Positions 29,488 to 42,600 are shown, counted from the stretch's first letter. The stretch: DNA of 64,000 nucleotides from Powellomyces hirtus (GCA_025526995.1 JAHLKG010000030.1:134501-198500), one strand, 5' to 3'. Notes: generated by a model not told the origin, from the letters alone. Numbers and translations are program-made.

Positions 29488-32400
29488 TGCGAAACTTGGG
29501 ACTGCTGCGCAGCAGTGATGTTCACCGTAGGATGTTCAAGGCGGAGTTCTGTGCCGATCAAACAATGTGGAGACGTGATGTTAGCAAAATGAGTTCAAGG
29601 TCGCGCGAGCCAGCCAACAGCACTGGACAGGAAGTGTGTAAAAAACACAAGTTAACAGGTCGCTATCCACGCGTTGCTTGTAACCCAGCCTGTTTGGCAT
29701 GGACGTCCCGTATTGTCCAGCACGGGAGCAGAGGACCTGAAGATGCCAAAGCTTCTCACGTCCTCTGTATCGTGTGGAGAAAGCTCGATAGTTTCCGTAC
29801 CCTCCGTATCAAGCGAGTCCAATGCATTTCAACAAAAACACGCGACAAATACCTTCTGAACCATAAACCAAATGGCGACAAAATGAAACACAGTAGCGCA
29901 CTGGAACTACAACCTTTTGATGAGAGGGGATCAAAGAGAATACGAACAGGTTCGTCCGCAACACAAATCTAATGGGGGGAGGAATGCCAGGACACGGCGG
30001 ATGGGAATGTATCTTTAAATGGTTCGAAAAAAGAAAGCCAGTCTCGGCCAGGCGGGAGGGAACACCCAGGAAGAGAGAAGTGTGCTGCGGAGGCGGCGAT
30101 TTCCAGGAACTGGCGGGGGGCTCACCTAATCAAAGCTTACCGCGCGTTCGGAGTTCGTTACCGCTGGTACGTGAGGCGCCCCCGTCTTTACCCGGACTGC
30201 GGATCTCAGCGGGCTGAAGTGAATCAAACTGTCCATGGACATCCTCGGTGGATATGATACGATAAAAACGCAGAATGAAAATGGGGATTTCGGTGCTTGT
30301 GGGGGCCCATGTAGCGGCGAAGAGGACCTGGCAAGACTTCCTTTCATTGTTCGTAGCAACAAAACGCGAACTAATTCCGCTATAGACTCAGGTTGTTGTT
30401 CCGAGTCCCCTTTGGCCGCTCTTCTCCATATGCAAAAGGAGGAAACTGCTCAGCCATGTCCTGATTTAACGATGACGACATAGTGCTAGTAGTGTGTTTC
30501 CTGGTACTGGGCTCTCTTGAGATCCCACCTGGGTTCCCGCCCAACATTACGGTCTCAGCTGTGATGTTTGGCTTCCGCTTTCGACGCGTATGCGGGAGCG
30601 ACGCGGGCGCAGGCGACAATGGGGATTGTTCAGGCCACGAAGGAAGACAAAGAAATCACACTAACTTGAACACAGCCATGCGCGGGAATACAAGTATATA
30701 GAGGGCAGTAGAAAAGGGAGCATAGAGAGTCCCTGTCCCTGCTGTACTTTTCAAAATTTAACAAGACAAGAGTTGTTTCGTTCGGCCACATTGGATGTAT
30801 AACGCAAATTGTAGTAGTATAGCGCACCGTGACATTTGATAGTTGCCTTCTAGCGTGATGTTCTGCTGAAAACCTGACTGTGAATTACCATTTTCCGTAA
30901 AAAACGTAGATCCGAGAAGATACCAAAAAACACGATGGACCGGTTTCCGACAACCCAGTTCGAAGAGCTCGGCCGAACAGAAAAAACAGCTGGTTTCCGG
31001 TAACAACGGGGCTTCATTCGACAATGGCAAGGTTTGAGAAGCCACGTCGGGTTTTGATTAATGGAAAAGTCAGTGGAGAGATGAATGGAACGACATATCC
31101 TGAAGCGGGGTGCGATTTCCAACGTGTCTCTGTCCATATTGTTCGAGGACTTTGAAACGCGGATTGGGAGGAACCGGACGATCCATTTCAATGCAATAGG
31201 ATGCCCTGTCTATGAGTGGACAGTATTCATGGAAAAAAGAGAAATCGCGTTTCGCACCAACGTCGTGGCTTCTCTGATGGAGCTGCATCATGCATCCATG
31301 GCGCGGGCTGTTGCTGCCATCATGCATTCTTTGGTGTTTCCGAGCCCTATGGGACTGCATCATTCAATGGTGAGTTCCCTGCGTTTGCGTGTTCGTCCTC
31401 TTTCTCGTTTCCATTATGAACCTTCTACGCGTTTGTCTCAATTTACCTTTCAATTACTGCGCAAACGGTAGAATCGTCTTGCGTTCAACTTGATTTGGCT
31501 CCAACGGCGCTCCTCCGCAAATCCCCATCTGTGACCAGATCTTAGCATTCAGTCACCAACCTGCTAGTCTGATGACCGATGTCTCCCATTAGCGAGGCAA
31601 AGGGGCGGTGCAGATGCGGCATAAGGATGCCGAGGGGAAACAGTTACGGACAAACAGCGCAAGAGGTAAGGGTTATGAAACAGAACTGCACTAGTGCTAT
31701 GCTATTTCACATGAAGGTGTTCTTCATTCTTGGTGTACCTAACTAGGACCACTTTTCGCGATACATCTATGTGATAACTCGACCCTCAGCCAGTACTGGA
31801 TCCTACAAGAAAGCGTGGCTTGCTATGAAAGCTCAGTCTTGCACCCCAGCCAATTGACTGTCCGCCGGTCAGAATCTCATTGATTCGCAAGTACTCGCAA
31901 CTCCCGACGGTTGGTGCAGTTGCGTTTTTAAGGCGGATGCACACGTTTGAGTGTGCCGGCCGCGTGGGCACCTTGTCGTCTGTGCCAGTGTCATGAGACG
32001 GGCTGGTTAAAGTCGTGTCCGGACTGCTGCAGGAACGTCCTCAATTCCATCTGGTCGGCCATCCTGGAAGCAAGAGGGTTAAGAAGTGCTCGCGTTGCTA
32101 TCAAACAGCTCACGCCCTTGGAGGATCTCACCAGTGATCCTGCCTAGACTGTCAACGTTTAGCCCCCATCGCCATAAACAACAAACATCCGTCTCCACAA
32201 AGGCAAGGATGATGTTATGGATAGCAAAGTACTACAGTCAAATAAGGTGAGTCAAAGAAGTGATGATATGGGCGGTCGGGTTAACCACGCCCGTGATTGA
32301 GGATCGACTCATTAGGCCTGGCCAGCCAAAGTGACTCGTATCGGCGCCGATGGGACTATCGTCAACCCACCCCTCATGTGTGCAATCATGTGACTGGCTT

Positions 32401-32567
32401 AGGGTGGTTCCTTGTGACCTACTGTAACCATAGTCGTTAAAAAGAAGTGATGGTGGGATGGGATTTTGGATGGAATCAAGGCGGCAATGGATCACAAGTT
32501 GGAAGACCAGAAAGAAGAGTTTTTGTATTTGATTATGAAAGTTCTACACTATTTACTTGTGAGCTAT
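29488..32567. other. gene-poor 3.1 kb
   Basis: No frame that I can support. Short frames at 30380-30619 (minus, 79 aa) and 31085-31471 (plus, 128 aa) lack a recognisable domain and convincing composition. It may hold leader exons of the HMG gene or non-coding RNA, but nothing shows that. Confidence 0.5.
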
Positions 32568-32924
32568 TCAGGCAAGGGGAGGAATGCCTTCAGCTCCAAC
32601 TTCAGAAGCCAGCCTTTTGCGTGTGGGCTGGTATGCGATGCTGAGCTTGCGTGTGAGATGGGTAAGGTAGTCGAGATCCTTCGTTGCGGAAGGGGTGACT
32701 TTCCGTGTCTTGCGGGTTGGAGGCCTCTTGGCCTTCCCCTTGTTGGTAGGTGCTTTCTTGTTTGCAGGCTGTGCTGCAGGCGTTTTGGCGACCTTTTGCC
32801 TTCGGACCGGTTGTCCGGCTTGGCGCCGGCGGGTTGGTGGGGAATACAAGATGCCCTGCATCATGTTCGTGGTAGGGTCGTATGTTCCCCACACCCAGAT
32901 GTCGACGTCCATGGGGTCGTTCAT
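32568..32924 (-). CDS. small basic Lys/Pro-rich protein
   Basis: 118 aa. The N-terminus is acidic and aromatic (MNDPMDVDIWVWGTYDP), the middle is strongly basic and Ala/Pro/Thr-rich (KKAPTNKGKAKRPPTRKTRK), and a short helix follows. No family is recognised; the composition suggests a nuclear or nucleic-acid-associated protein. A perfect donor (CAG|GTAAGATA, minus strand at about 33090) upstream could belong to a leader intron. The promoter region carries three about 157-bp tandem repeats with CRE sites. Confidence 0.5.
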   Translation of the reverse strand: MNDPMDVDIWVWGTYDPTTNMMQGILYSPPTRRRQAGQPVRRQKVAKTPAAQPANKKAPTNKGKAKRPPTRKTRKVTPSATKDLDYLTHLTRKLSIAYQPTRKRLASEVGAEGIPPLA

Positions 32925-33106
32925 GTTGGAAGTGTTGTAATTGATGATGGAGAGGTTTACTGTTTGATTGCGGTTTCGATGTAACCAAAGACGGATTTTG
33001 CAATGAGGAGAAAACAGAGGGATGCTCGGGGGAGGGCGGCCTTTTATAGGCGACGGGAAGGGAGGAGCGGGACACTAGTGCGTATCTTACCTGCTGGCTG
33101 CGGGAG

Positions 33107-33582
33107 GGCAAAGAACAATACGAACGCATCGTGACGTCAAATGTGGCGTTTGGATTAGAATCATGAGCTACAGAGTTAACATATGAGGCATTCCATGTGC
33201 GCTTTCGCTGAGTGCTCAAAGCGTTATCCCCGTTGCACCGTCGACATGATTGATGATTAAACGTGATGGCAAAAGCACAATACGAACGCAGCTGGCGCCA
33301 AATGTGGCGTTTGGATTAGAACCGTAGGTAGGAGAGGTAAAATTCGACATTGCATGTGCACTTTCGCTGGCTGCTCGAAAAATATCTCCGTTGTACCGTC
33401 GACATGATGGTGATAACACGTAACGGCAAAAGAACAATACGAATGCAGCGTGACGTCAAAATGTGGCGTTTGGATAGATCCATAGGTAGAGAGGTAAAAT
33501 TCGACGTTGCAATAGCTCTATGCGCGTCGCTGGCTGCTCCAAAGACTAATTCCGTTATACAGTCGACATGATGATGATAAAT
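33107..33582 (-). repeat. three ~157-bp tandem repeats with CRE sites
   Basis: Units start at 33107, 33268 and 33425 with GGCAAA(A)G(A/C)ACAATACGAA and end near TCGACATGATGATGATAA. Each contains AATGTGGCGTTTGGAT. Units 1 and 3 carry the full ATF/CREB palindrome TGACGTCA (33132-33139, 33451-33458); in unit 2 it is mutated. They lie 180-660 nt upstream of the 32568-32924 gene. Confidence 0.8.
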
Positions 33583-34023
33583 CCAACAATGGAGAGGCGG
33601 GGAGCAAAACGCGCAGTGAGTTAAGTAGCTTATGTCATGGGGCCATCACTCACTTGACTGCAGTCGGAAAAAAGCCCTCCAGTGCGCTGGCTCGGTGAGA
33701 ACGTGCAAAGACACGAGAAACGTAGCTTCTATTGAAGAATGTTTGATAAGAATGCGGCGGCTTCAGCTCGCAGTATCAAATGAATCAGCCATGTGATGGG
33801 CAGAGAATGCTTGATAAAAATGTGGCGAGCTAGCTCTATTCATGAAAGATTAAGCGTGTCATGAGGCGGCAGCCAGAAGTGGGTGGGGGGCGGGTTGAAC
33901 AGCTGCACTGCTGACTCAAGCACATCACGTGGTTACGCGGCCCCGGGTAGTTGGTAACGCTTCCCTGGGCAACATGACGGCGATCTGGCAACATTTTCCT
34001 GACACTTGCACGTCCGTCAACAA
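33583..34023. other. no gene; short direct repeat
   Basis: A 24-bp motif, AGAATG(T/C)TTGATAA and following, occurs at about 33736 and again at about 33804 with three differences. Otherwise this is the promoter region of the scramblase gene. Confidence 0.5.
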
Positions 34024-35561
34024 ATGCTGTCGATAACAACGAAGGTCACCGCCAGTCTTCTACTTCGCCACTCTCGCAAGCCGCTCATAGTCCCGCCACT
34101 GTGGAACCTGTGCGCTGGAAACACCGGTGTGCGGCAGTATAGTGCGCGACTCAGCAATGGTGAGCAATTTTCCCTGATCTTAGCCAAGATAAGCTAACCG
34201 ACCCCTCGAATAGATCGATCCTCACGCCGTCCACTACCCCGCAAGCGTCCAAACTCAACATCCACACCACTGGAAGCATCTTCGCCAGCACCTGCCACTT
34301 CTCTGCAAACTACAGTCGAGAATGTTGTTCCGGTGCACCTCTCAGAGCGGGATCGGAAAGGCGCTGTACTCACAAAGCAGTCCGGAGCCTACGAAGTCCT
34401 GGCCCACCCGGCTCTTGTGGTACAAAGACAGATAGAAATGCTGAATGTGTTCCTGGGCTATGAGCAAGGAAACAAGTATAGCATCAAAACCGGGAGTGGA
34501 GAGGACGTTGGATTTATTGCGGAAGAAGTCACCTCTTTCGCTGGAACTATTTCACGTCAGCTGCTACGCACTAGGAGACCATTCAAGGCTGATATATTGG
34601 ACAAGAATGGGAAAGTTATATTGAAGGTAGTGTTACAGCTTTCAACTGCATCTTCTGTTGACGACTGTTGACCAACAAATAAAATGTCCAGATTGACCGC
34701 CCTTTGAAATGGTTCCTCAACAGTAGCATCTCCATCCGTGATGAGCACGACATTGTAATTGGAGAGGTCAAGCAGTACGTTACTTCATCGTCGAAACATC
34801 AATGGCGACGATGTTTCTGACAATTTTTGCTTTCACATAGAGTCTGGCATCTGTGGAGACGGAAGTACGATCTTTTCTGGCAACAAAAACAGATCGGATA
34901 CATCGATACCCCATTCCTTGCATGGAATTTCGAGGTTGCTGATGAGGATGGAAAGGTCATAGCCGCAATCAACCGAGACTTTGGAGGATTTGCTCGTGAG
35001 ATTTTCACGGATACCGGATCGTACGCGATACATATGGACGATGTCGAGCGTGCGGCGAGATCGCTGTCCCTTGACGATCGGGCGTTGTTACTCGCATGTG
35101 CAGTCAACATTGACATTGATTACTTTAGTCGACACTCATCTCACGGGTAGGTATCGTTCCAGGTTCCCTGCTCTTGTCATACTTCGGATATTCTTCCGAT
35201 ATTCATTTCTTGAAATAGTGGCGGGTTCATGCCGATTCCCTTTTTCGGTGGTGGGACAGCAGCAGAGCAAGACAGCAATGTCCCTGCTCCTACTGGCGAG
35301 GGCGGCGTTGGACCGTCCTCAGGCCCCGGCGGGATCGGTCCGGGAGTCTTTATACCCGGCATGATGGGAGGCCCTGGACAGGCCACTGACCCCTCGGGTT
35401 CTGCGCCAGGTTCTTCGTCCTCATATCCAGCACCGCCGCCACCACCTCCACCTTCGGAACAAGGCAATGCTTGGGGTGACAGTCCGTTTTTGTCCGACGA
35501 GCAGGCAGAAAGCGGTTCGTCATCGGGAGGATTTTTCGATGGCTTTTTCGATGATGATTAG
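34024..35561 (+). CDS. mitochondrial-type phospholipid scramblase family protein
   Basis: Exons 34024-34159, 34214-34626, 34692-34774, 34841-35146 and 35219-35561, 426 aa; all introns are GT-AG and phase-consistent. The N-terminus is an Arg/Ser/Leu amphipathic presequence (MLSITTKVTASLLLRHSRKP) typical of mitochondrial import. The scramblase beta-barrel domain runs from about residue 105 to 300 (VLAHPALVVQRQIEMLNVFLG, ISRQLLRTRRPFKADIL, WHLWRRKYDLFW, NRDFGGFAREIFTDTGSYAI). The C-terminus is a Gly/Pro/Ser-rich tail ending in Phe/Asp. It resembles yeast Aim25 and animal PLSCR3. No obvious Ca-binding loop is visible in the tail. Confidence 0.85.
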
Positions 35562-35826
35562 CGTAGCCTGGACCGTTGCATCAAGAACCAGGAATTTCGA
35601 ACTGAATCAAGGCTGGGTATCGTCAGAAGACGCGGGTTCATCTATCATCGGTCTTTTCAAATAATATCATCTGCACTACAGTGCCTCTATGTGGCAAGAG
35701 AAAAGTGTGCACCAGATAGAATGGCAGCCAAGTTGTTGTCCCAGTTCCTATTATTTGATTACATGTTATGTTACAGAGAAATGTCGCAAGGTATCAGTTT
35801 CAGAGATCAATCCCCAGCGGTCAGAA

Positions 35827-36252
35827 TCACCGCGTTTGGGCGCAGTTCGGTTCCAACGTTCTCCCGCTCGGTATAATATTTGATCGGGTTTTGGTAACCC
35901 GGAATCGTAGTTTGTCAAGCTTCCGGCGCTGAAGCTCCGTCTCTCTCAGCGCCAACAAAATCGGATGAAGTTGCTCCCGTCGCACTGGGAGCAACGAGAG
36001 ATTTCGGGCAGAATTTGACGGAATTGTTGGTGGTATGGTTGGAGTTTTTGGCGATTCTTCGCGGATTGGCCGATCTCCATTCTCGTTGCCCTGTTTGCCC
36101 GGGACGATGTATATCCATGCGCTGCCGTCTCCTGAATCCGACATGTCGTCTGGCAGGTAGTCGGCAAAGTATTCCAGATCGAACATGTCAATCCCAGTGC
36201 CTTGATTGATGGCGTTTTCGCGGGTCATAAGCGATGTGGCCCAACCAAACAT
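35827..36252 (-). CDS. hypothetical 141-aa protein
   Basis: Intron-free. The N-terminal half is acidic and aromatic (DMFDLEYFADYLPDDMSDSG, AWIYIVP), the middle is Pro/Asn-rich, and the C-terminal helix is basic (RRKLDKLRFRVTKTRSN). A canonical TATA box lies 83-90 nt upstream of the ATG. No family recognised. Confidence 0.55.
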   Translation of the reverse strand: MFGWATSLMTRENAINQGTGIDMFDLEYFADYLPDDMSDSGDGSAWIYIVPGKQGNENGDRPIREESPKTPTIPPTIPSNSARNLSLLPVRREQLHPILLALRETELQRRKLDKLRFRVTKTRSNIIPSGRTLEPNCAQTR

Positions 36253-36334
36253 AGTGACTAGCTTGATTCTACTGGCTGCTGTAGGTTAAGACTCGGCGAC
36301 GGCAAGTTTACGAGAAGTAAACCAAATGTAAGAG

Positions 36335-36342
36335 CTTTTATA
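36335..36342 (-). promoter_or_regulatory. TATA box of the 35827-36252 gene
   Basis: TATAAAAG on the minus strand, 83-90 nt before the ATG at 36252, a normal distance for a short leader. Confidence 0.55.
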
Positions 36343-37887
36343 GGGAGGAGCAATGGGGAGGGCCGACTCGGGGCAAACGGAAGGAGGTTCAGGGTAAAGC
36401 GCGTAAATGTCGTCGCGAAGCACCTCGTGGAGCAGTGACAGGTTCGGAGAATGTAGTCAAGAACGAGAACTTGATAGAAACGAAAAACCAGAAGTTGACA
36501 GCTATCGTTCAAGAGTTTTTATAATTGTGATGAAATAATGACAAAGACAGCCGCACAATCGGTTTTAAAGGACCAGATCCCTGTTTACTAAGGATTCAGA
36601 CTAGGCTACGTCAACTGTCAGCCCGATCGTGTGATAAAGTATCGCAGATAATGGATCTCATGATGTGTCATGCGTGTAAATTTCGCCGTCAGATTGCGGT
36701 TCAGGTGGGGAAGCACAAGGGGAGGGGATGTAAGCAAAACTGCGGCCCCCGAACAGATAATGGATAAATGGCCAAGACATTCGAACAGGGTGCGAGCCGC
36801 GATGTTTCAAATGTCCGATTGCATACGTCAGCACACGCGTTGACATTGACTGGGATGAAACGCACACGTGGGGAGTTGGACGGTGCCAAGAGGAGGACAC
36901 GTGCTCCAAGTCTTTTGCTCTCTCCATTCAGGCGCTGGGCTAGTAAGTTATAAATGCCATTTTTCCCTAATCGGGTGACTATTCATTTGATTGATAGTCA
37001 CTGCCTGTGGCTCTTTGTTTGTGAATAATATCAACGTTCAAAGCAGAGTCGCGGGTCACTGGCAAATGCCACGCTCAGAAAGCCACGCGTGACACACACA
37101 GAAAAGCAGTTCCACCAATTTGTTCGGCATTTGCGCTTGGTTTCTGTCCCACTCTCCAACGTGATATGGAGCGCTCACCACTGGTACGGCTGCAATCATG
37201 TTGTACAGAAGAATGCCATCATGGCTTCACGATCGGCTCTTCTGTTCTGTATACCGATCCAAACTTAGGAAAAAAAAAAGGAACGACTCGCAACATATCG
37301 ATACTCGAACATTGCTTATAAGAACATCCTGGCTGGAAACGTTCTCCTAGATATAGCGCAAACACGACGCCGAGAATTCTGACGCCACCACAGCCACGGA
37401 CTTCGCGGCGCGTGCTTTGTTGTTCTCATAAACCCACCGACTTTTTATCACGTCGATTTTTACAAATTGCAATATGAGGAAAAGTGGAGGGAAGCTGGAA
37501 AGTTCTCATCAGCCCGCATGACATTGCCTTCGCATGCATCTGCTGCTGGATGAAGACTCATGAGGTTTGGTTTGGGTTTGAGTCTGATGATATGATCGCC
37601 TTGGCCTGAACAACAACCTAGAAAGTTGTCCGTGTAGCAACGGACAAGGTTCCGCCAAAAACCATAGTGTACGGCCGTGCTTCCCGCAAAGCTTAAATGT
37701 GGGATACGAACATGTTACAAAGTTAATGTGTTGCGTTATTGAGGATCCTGGAAGCATGGTCGGTGGGTCAGCGAGACGCTGCCGCACGGTGGCACAAAGT
37801 GAAGGCCAAGCCTTTCGGTGACGTTTAGGGTGACGTTGTCCTCGTCGCTCACGTCACGGCATCTTCCCCCAACGGAACTCCCCGAGT
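36343..37887. other. no gene seen
   Basis: No supported frame on either strand. The right end is the promoter of the CBM-DUF3421 gene. Confidence 0.5.
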
Positions 37888-37895
37888 ATAAAAGG
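37888..37895 (+). promoter_or_regulatory. TATA box of the CBM-DUF3421 gene
   Basis: TATAAAAG, 104-111 nt before the ATG at 37999, followed by a C/A-rich leader. A strong, regulated-type promoter is likely. Confidence 0.65.
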
Positions 37896-37998
37896 AGGGG
37901 GAGAGGGTCCCTGCCCCACTACAATCACATTACCTTGCAAACCCCTCCATCTCAAAACACTTTCACATTCTACTACATCACAACTTCACATACCAATC

Positions 37999-39318
37999 AT
38001 GACTCAAAGCTGGGAACCAGGAATGCAGTACAACCTCGGCGATGTTGTCGAGTACAACGGGTCTCATTACAGAATCATTCAGGTACTTTTACGATCCTCC
38101 TTGATTCTCAACTGGCCAGACTGTCAATGATGATCTCAACGTGTATCGGTATGTTCACACAGGCTCACCGTTCTCAAGGCGACTGGGCTCCTGATGTCGT
38201 TCCCGCGCTTTGGGGCAAGATCCCCAAGAGCAACAATGACTGCCAGCCCAAGCCGCACTGCGACAACAACCAGCAGCAGCAGCAGCATCACCAGAACACC
38301 TCCCAGCAGCAGCAGCAGCAGCCGCCCTACCAGCAGGTTCCTCAGCCGCCTTCCCAGCAGCAGCAGCAGCAGCCAGCTGCACCTCACCTTGGCTACGCCG
38401 AGGCCAACCAGCAACAGTATGGAGCCGTTCCAACCCAGGTCGTGCCTCAGAACAGCAACGACCCTCGCAAGCAGCAGCAGGATGGTTTCAGTATTGGCGG
38501 TATGAACGTCAGCGACGACGCACTTAAGATCGGTGGTGGTATCCTGGGTAAGCATTCATTCATTTCGCGACATACTTGCGACATCACTACATTTTCGCCA
38601 CCCATGAGTGACTCATCCAATAACATCCTCACTCCAGGTACCGCCGCTGCCGTCGGAATTGGCGCCTTTGCTTGGGACAAGTACAGCGATGCCAAGGAGG
38701 ACAAGGCCGAACTGGAATGGGGTTACGCGAACTGGGAGAAGGATGCTCGCCGTCGTCAAGGAGAATACCTTGAGGCCATCAAGAACAACGCCAACCTTCC
38801 TCCTCTCACATGGGTCCTCACCGAAGGCAACAACATTCCTCAAGGTAAGATTTTTGCCTACTTCCCTGACGCACACGCATTTGGTTATGGATGTTCATCG
38901 TATTTTGCCTACAGGCGCCATTCGCGGAGGTCAAGATGCCGACGGAAGCCCATTCTACATTGGTCGCGCCTACGCCAAGCGCGGTGTTCACATCGGCAAG
39001 GTCTCTGCCAACCTTCGTGACGGTTGCCACGTGTCGTGCGACGGGGACGATGTCGCTGTCATGAAATACGAGATCCTGCTCGGCTTCGAGAACGCGGTCC
39101 GCTGGATCGATGGCTCCGGCAAGCTGGACAATATTGGCGGCTACAAGATGGTCGAGGGCGGCCGTGACCCCGACGGCAGCGTGCTCTACATTGGTCAATG
39201 CCACCGTAAAGGCAGCGTTGTCCCTGGTAAGGTTTCCGAGGCATTCAAGGGATGTTACATCGCTTGGGATGGTGACTCCAAGAACGAGAACAACTACCGT
39301 TTCCTCGTATACGCTTAA
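37999..39318 (+). CDS. CBM5/12 plus DUF3421 (DM9-repeat) protein
   Basis: Exons 37999-38082, 38163-38547, 38638-38844 and 38915-39318, 359 aa. Residues 1-50 form a chitin-binding-type CBM5/12 module (SWEPGMQYNLGDVVEYNGSH, then HRSQGDWAPDVVPALW). A Gln/Pro-rich linker of about 85 residues follows, then a Gly/Ala hydrophobic helix (IGGGILGTAAAVGIGAFAW). From about 225 come two DM9/DUF3421 repeats (RGGQDADGSPFYIGRAY, GGRDPDGSVLYIGQCHRKG). DM9 proteins are carbohydrate (often mannose)-binding. There is no signal peptide, so export would be unconventional or the protein acts inside. Codon choice is strongly C-ending, unlike most neighbours, consistent with high expression. Confidence 0.85.
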
Positions 39319-39642
39319 ACAAACTTTCGAACCTGACTGTTCATGTACCATATCTTTGCACACCCCTCACATATGATATCCACGGTGGTTGATTCCTGTA
39401 AATGTTAATGAGATCGAAACTGCCATACTTGTACCCATGACTCTCAGCGGTTGCTGTACCATCTGCTGTGCATGATGCATGACAGCAGTGTTTTAAAACC
39501 ATGTTCTACTGATAGAAGATTGTACTCAAGCTAAACAACATTACAGAAAACACTAGGAAAAGAACGACGAATGCCGGGCAATGATGCAAAAAAAAAACAG
39601 AGTAATAGGGCGTAAAGTCAATAGCATATCTTGTGAAAGCTG

Positions 39643-42600
39643 TCAGTCGGAGGGCCATCCAAACAAGTCATCAACACTAGCAACCACAACTTTCTCAGGT
39701 GGGGTGTTTGCCAAGAGCTGTCGACGAGTAGCCGTGTTGGCTCTAGTAATGCGAACAGGACCAGGACGAGCGGCAGGTTTCTCGTTGCATTTCTGCGCAG
39801 CAAAATCATTATCAAAACGTTCTTGAAGCCAATACGAAATCCGTGACTCAGTAACACTACCGTTGAGACGATCCGCCTTGTTCGTTGGGTGTGGATAGTG
39901 GTGGTCGTGGTGACAGATGTTTCCGACTGAGTAGGACTGCCTTCACCTGTGCCCTTCTTTTTCGAAGTGTAAGGTTTGACTTGTTTGCGAATTGAGTCAT
40001 CTCGCGGCGCTTCGGTCGTGGTAGAATGAGGGCGAATGCGAGGGGCCCTTGTCGCAACGCTGGATCGTTTCGCGGCCGCTACATCATCGTCTTTTCGCGT
40101 TCGCGGACTTTTGGTGGGATGGCGCGCAGAGCCGTCGTCTCCCTGATCTATAATCTTCAACCTGGGGTCTGTTCGTGGACTCTTACTCGTTGCCTTCTTG
40201 GGAGGGGAGATCTCAGTGTTCTCATCAATGCGGAAGAGCCCACGTGCCGCTTTTTGTGCCCTCTCCTTGCTATGCGCAGTTCCTGGAGTAGCCACGACCG
40301 GGTCCATCGTTTCTGCAAACTGCAGCGTCTTGGAGCGCCGAGCACGAGATGCGCGCTCGGGAGTTTTGAGAGGAGCCGCGGCAGAGGACTATGACATAGG
40401 ATTCCCGCAGATGAAGAACTCTGGAGTCGGCGGACTTCCGAGTGTAATCCAACTCACCTCCTTTTTACGTCGCTTGTCCGAGTCAGGTGCCTCCTCATTG
40501 TCATCGTCGTCAGTATCCTCAATCGTGAGGACTTTTCGTTTGGTCGCAATTGACTAAAAGCAAGCTTTGAGACAAAGTCGGGTCAGAATGCCGATAAAGT
40601 TCTACCATACCTTCTTTGTGGGTACCGGATTAACATCAGAAATTCCAATAGCTGCGGTGTTATCATCCGCCTTGCCCGCATCCTATGCCTGGGTCAGTTC
40701 TTGGCATTGGCACTTACTCCCAGCCTCAAGTTACCATAAGTAGCTCTTGCAACATATCGGTTGCATCACCATATTCTCCTTCGGATGGCTCGGCCATAGT
40801 CTCGATCTGTGAGAATATATGGGACACGGAGTCTTCAAAACGTTGAGATGTCTGAACACTCTGTCGCTCCGCGTTCGCTTCTAACGTAGGTGGCTTCAAC
40901 ATCAGTTTTTTCTCCATGTCCGAGACAGCACTGCGGAGGGTGGCGACTTCATGTAACAGGGCTTCATTCTGTTCGATCTTTGAGATGACCTGGCTTTGCA
41001 ATGCATTCCGCTCATCCTGGAGCATTTTTGTGACAGATGAGGATGATTCCTAGTGGAAAAAAGGTAAGATAACTGTGTGGAGCCGCCAGCGCACCGAGTA
41101 CCTTTTCGTTGCGCAATGTAGCGATTTTCGCCACCAGGTTGCTCTTTTCGGCCTTGATAGTCTCCGTGATCAATACGACTCCCGCTATACGTGTCTCAAT
41201 GCGTTTTCCCTACCTCTCGTCGCCGCTCCGTGGATTCGAATTGCTTCTTCAGCTGTGATACCTCGTTCGCGCTCTGCGAAATACAAACATTGTAGAAGAA
41301 GCGTTGGCCAACATGATGACTTGTCAGTGGAGACCTTCGTCCTCGCTTCCGACAGGCTTTCATTGAACGATTTCAAGGCATCCTTCAGTGCCGACAGCTC
41401 TTCCTCCAAGGTAGATTGCTTTTCCTGTCACAAGAAAGATGAGATCAGAGCTGACCATACTTTGAGTCGCCGCGGAGTTCATACACGGAAGAGTGATTCC
41501 TCCTTCGAATATCGCTCCCGTTCTTCATTGAGAAGACGATCAGCTGAAACAAGCTTTGCTTGGAGCGCATTGAGTTCACATCGTGCTTCGGTGGTCTCGC
41601 GTCTCGCAGCCGTCAGTTGGACATCGCCTGATGTGGCTTCCTTTTCCAATTCTTTGATGCGCTTGACCAAGTCAGCTTGTTTTGGCTTCATGGCATGAAG
41701 TTCCTGTGTGACAGCCTGGACAAAACGAGTGTAAGATACTATCCTCATTGCTGGTCATTCGTTACCTACTTCAGCCGCGGCATGCTTCAAAATCGCCTCT
41801 TGTAGTTCATTCTGCGCTCTATCCAAAGCTTCTCTCGTCAGGTTCTAAGGATGACTTTAGATTGAAGCGTTCTCCCAAAAGTTTCCATACTCCCCTTACG
41901 TGCTTGGCCTCGTGCTCTTCCGCGGCGATCTTCATTTCTCGAGCATGCGTTTCTTTCATTCGGATTTTTTCTTCCTGAGCCTTGGAAAGACTACCTTGGA
42001 GTCAGCCTCTGAACAACAACAAACTTTGGAACAGAGGGTAACACACGCAGCTAACATACTCGTTCTTCACTTCGCATAAAACGGTTTCCAAAGATTCTCG
42101 GGCACTCTCCCCTTGCTGCCACTTCTGTTGAGCTGTGACTCGCTCGGCTTCAGCACTAAAAGCGGACAGAAGTCAAAGCGGCGTTGGGATTATGTGCCCA
42201 GTCAACACAACAAACGTTTTCTGAGCCTCTTCAAGGGCTTGATTGTAGTCATATTCAATCTTCTTGCGTTGATCGTGCAGATCGATGATGGTTTTTTGAA
42301 GGCGATCATTGCTTTCTGTCATGCGGTCGATCTCACGAGACTGCGACTGTCGTATTTGCTCCAATGCCGTGATATTTTCAGCATGTCTATGCGCATATAC
42401 AGGTAAGCAGCTACCAAAGAGAGTCTCAAAGGCACTATAGGACCAAACTTGCCTGCTATCCATGTCTGAACCAAATTCCTTCAGAGTAGCAATCTCTGAC
42501 CGTAGGTGAGCTTGTTCATCTGCGGACTGCCGCTGTATCCTGGCCACCTCGGTTCGAGCATCACGGAGCCTGAACAACGACATTAGCACGAGAGAAACAA

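Noticed and set aside
30120..30225. Segment with CTCAGCGGGCTGAAG that recalls the start of 28S rRNA
   Set aside because: The match is short and the neighbouring bases do not follow rRNA sequence.
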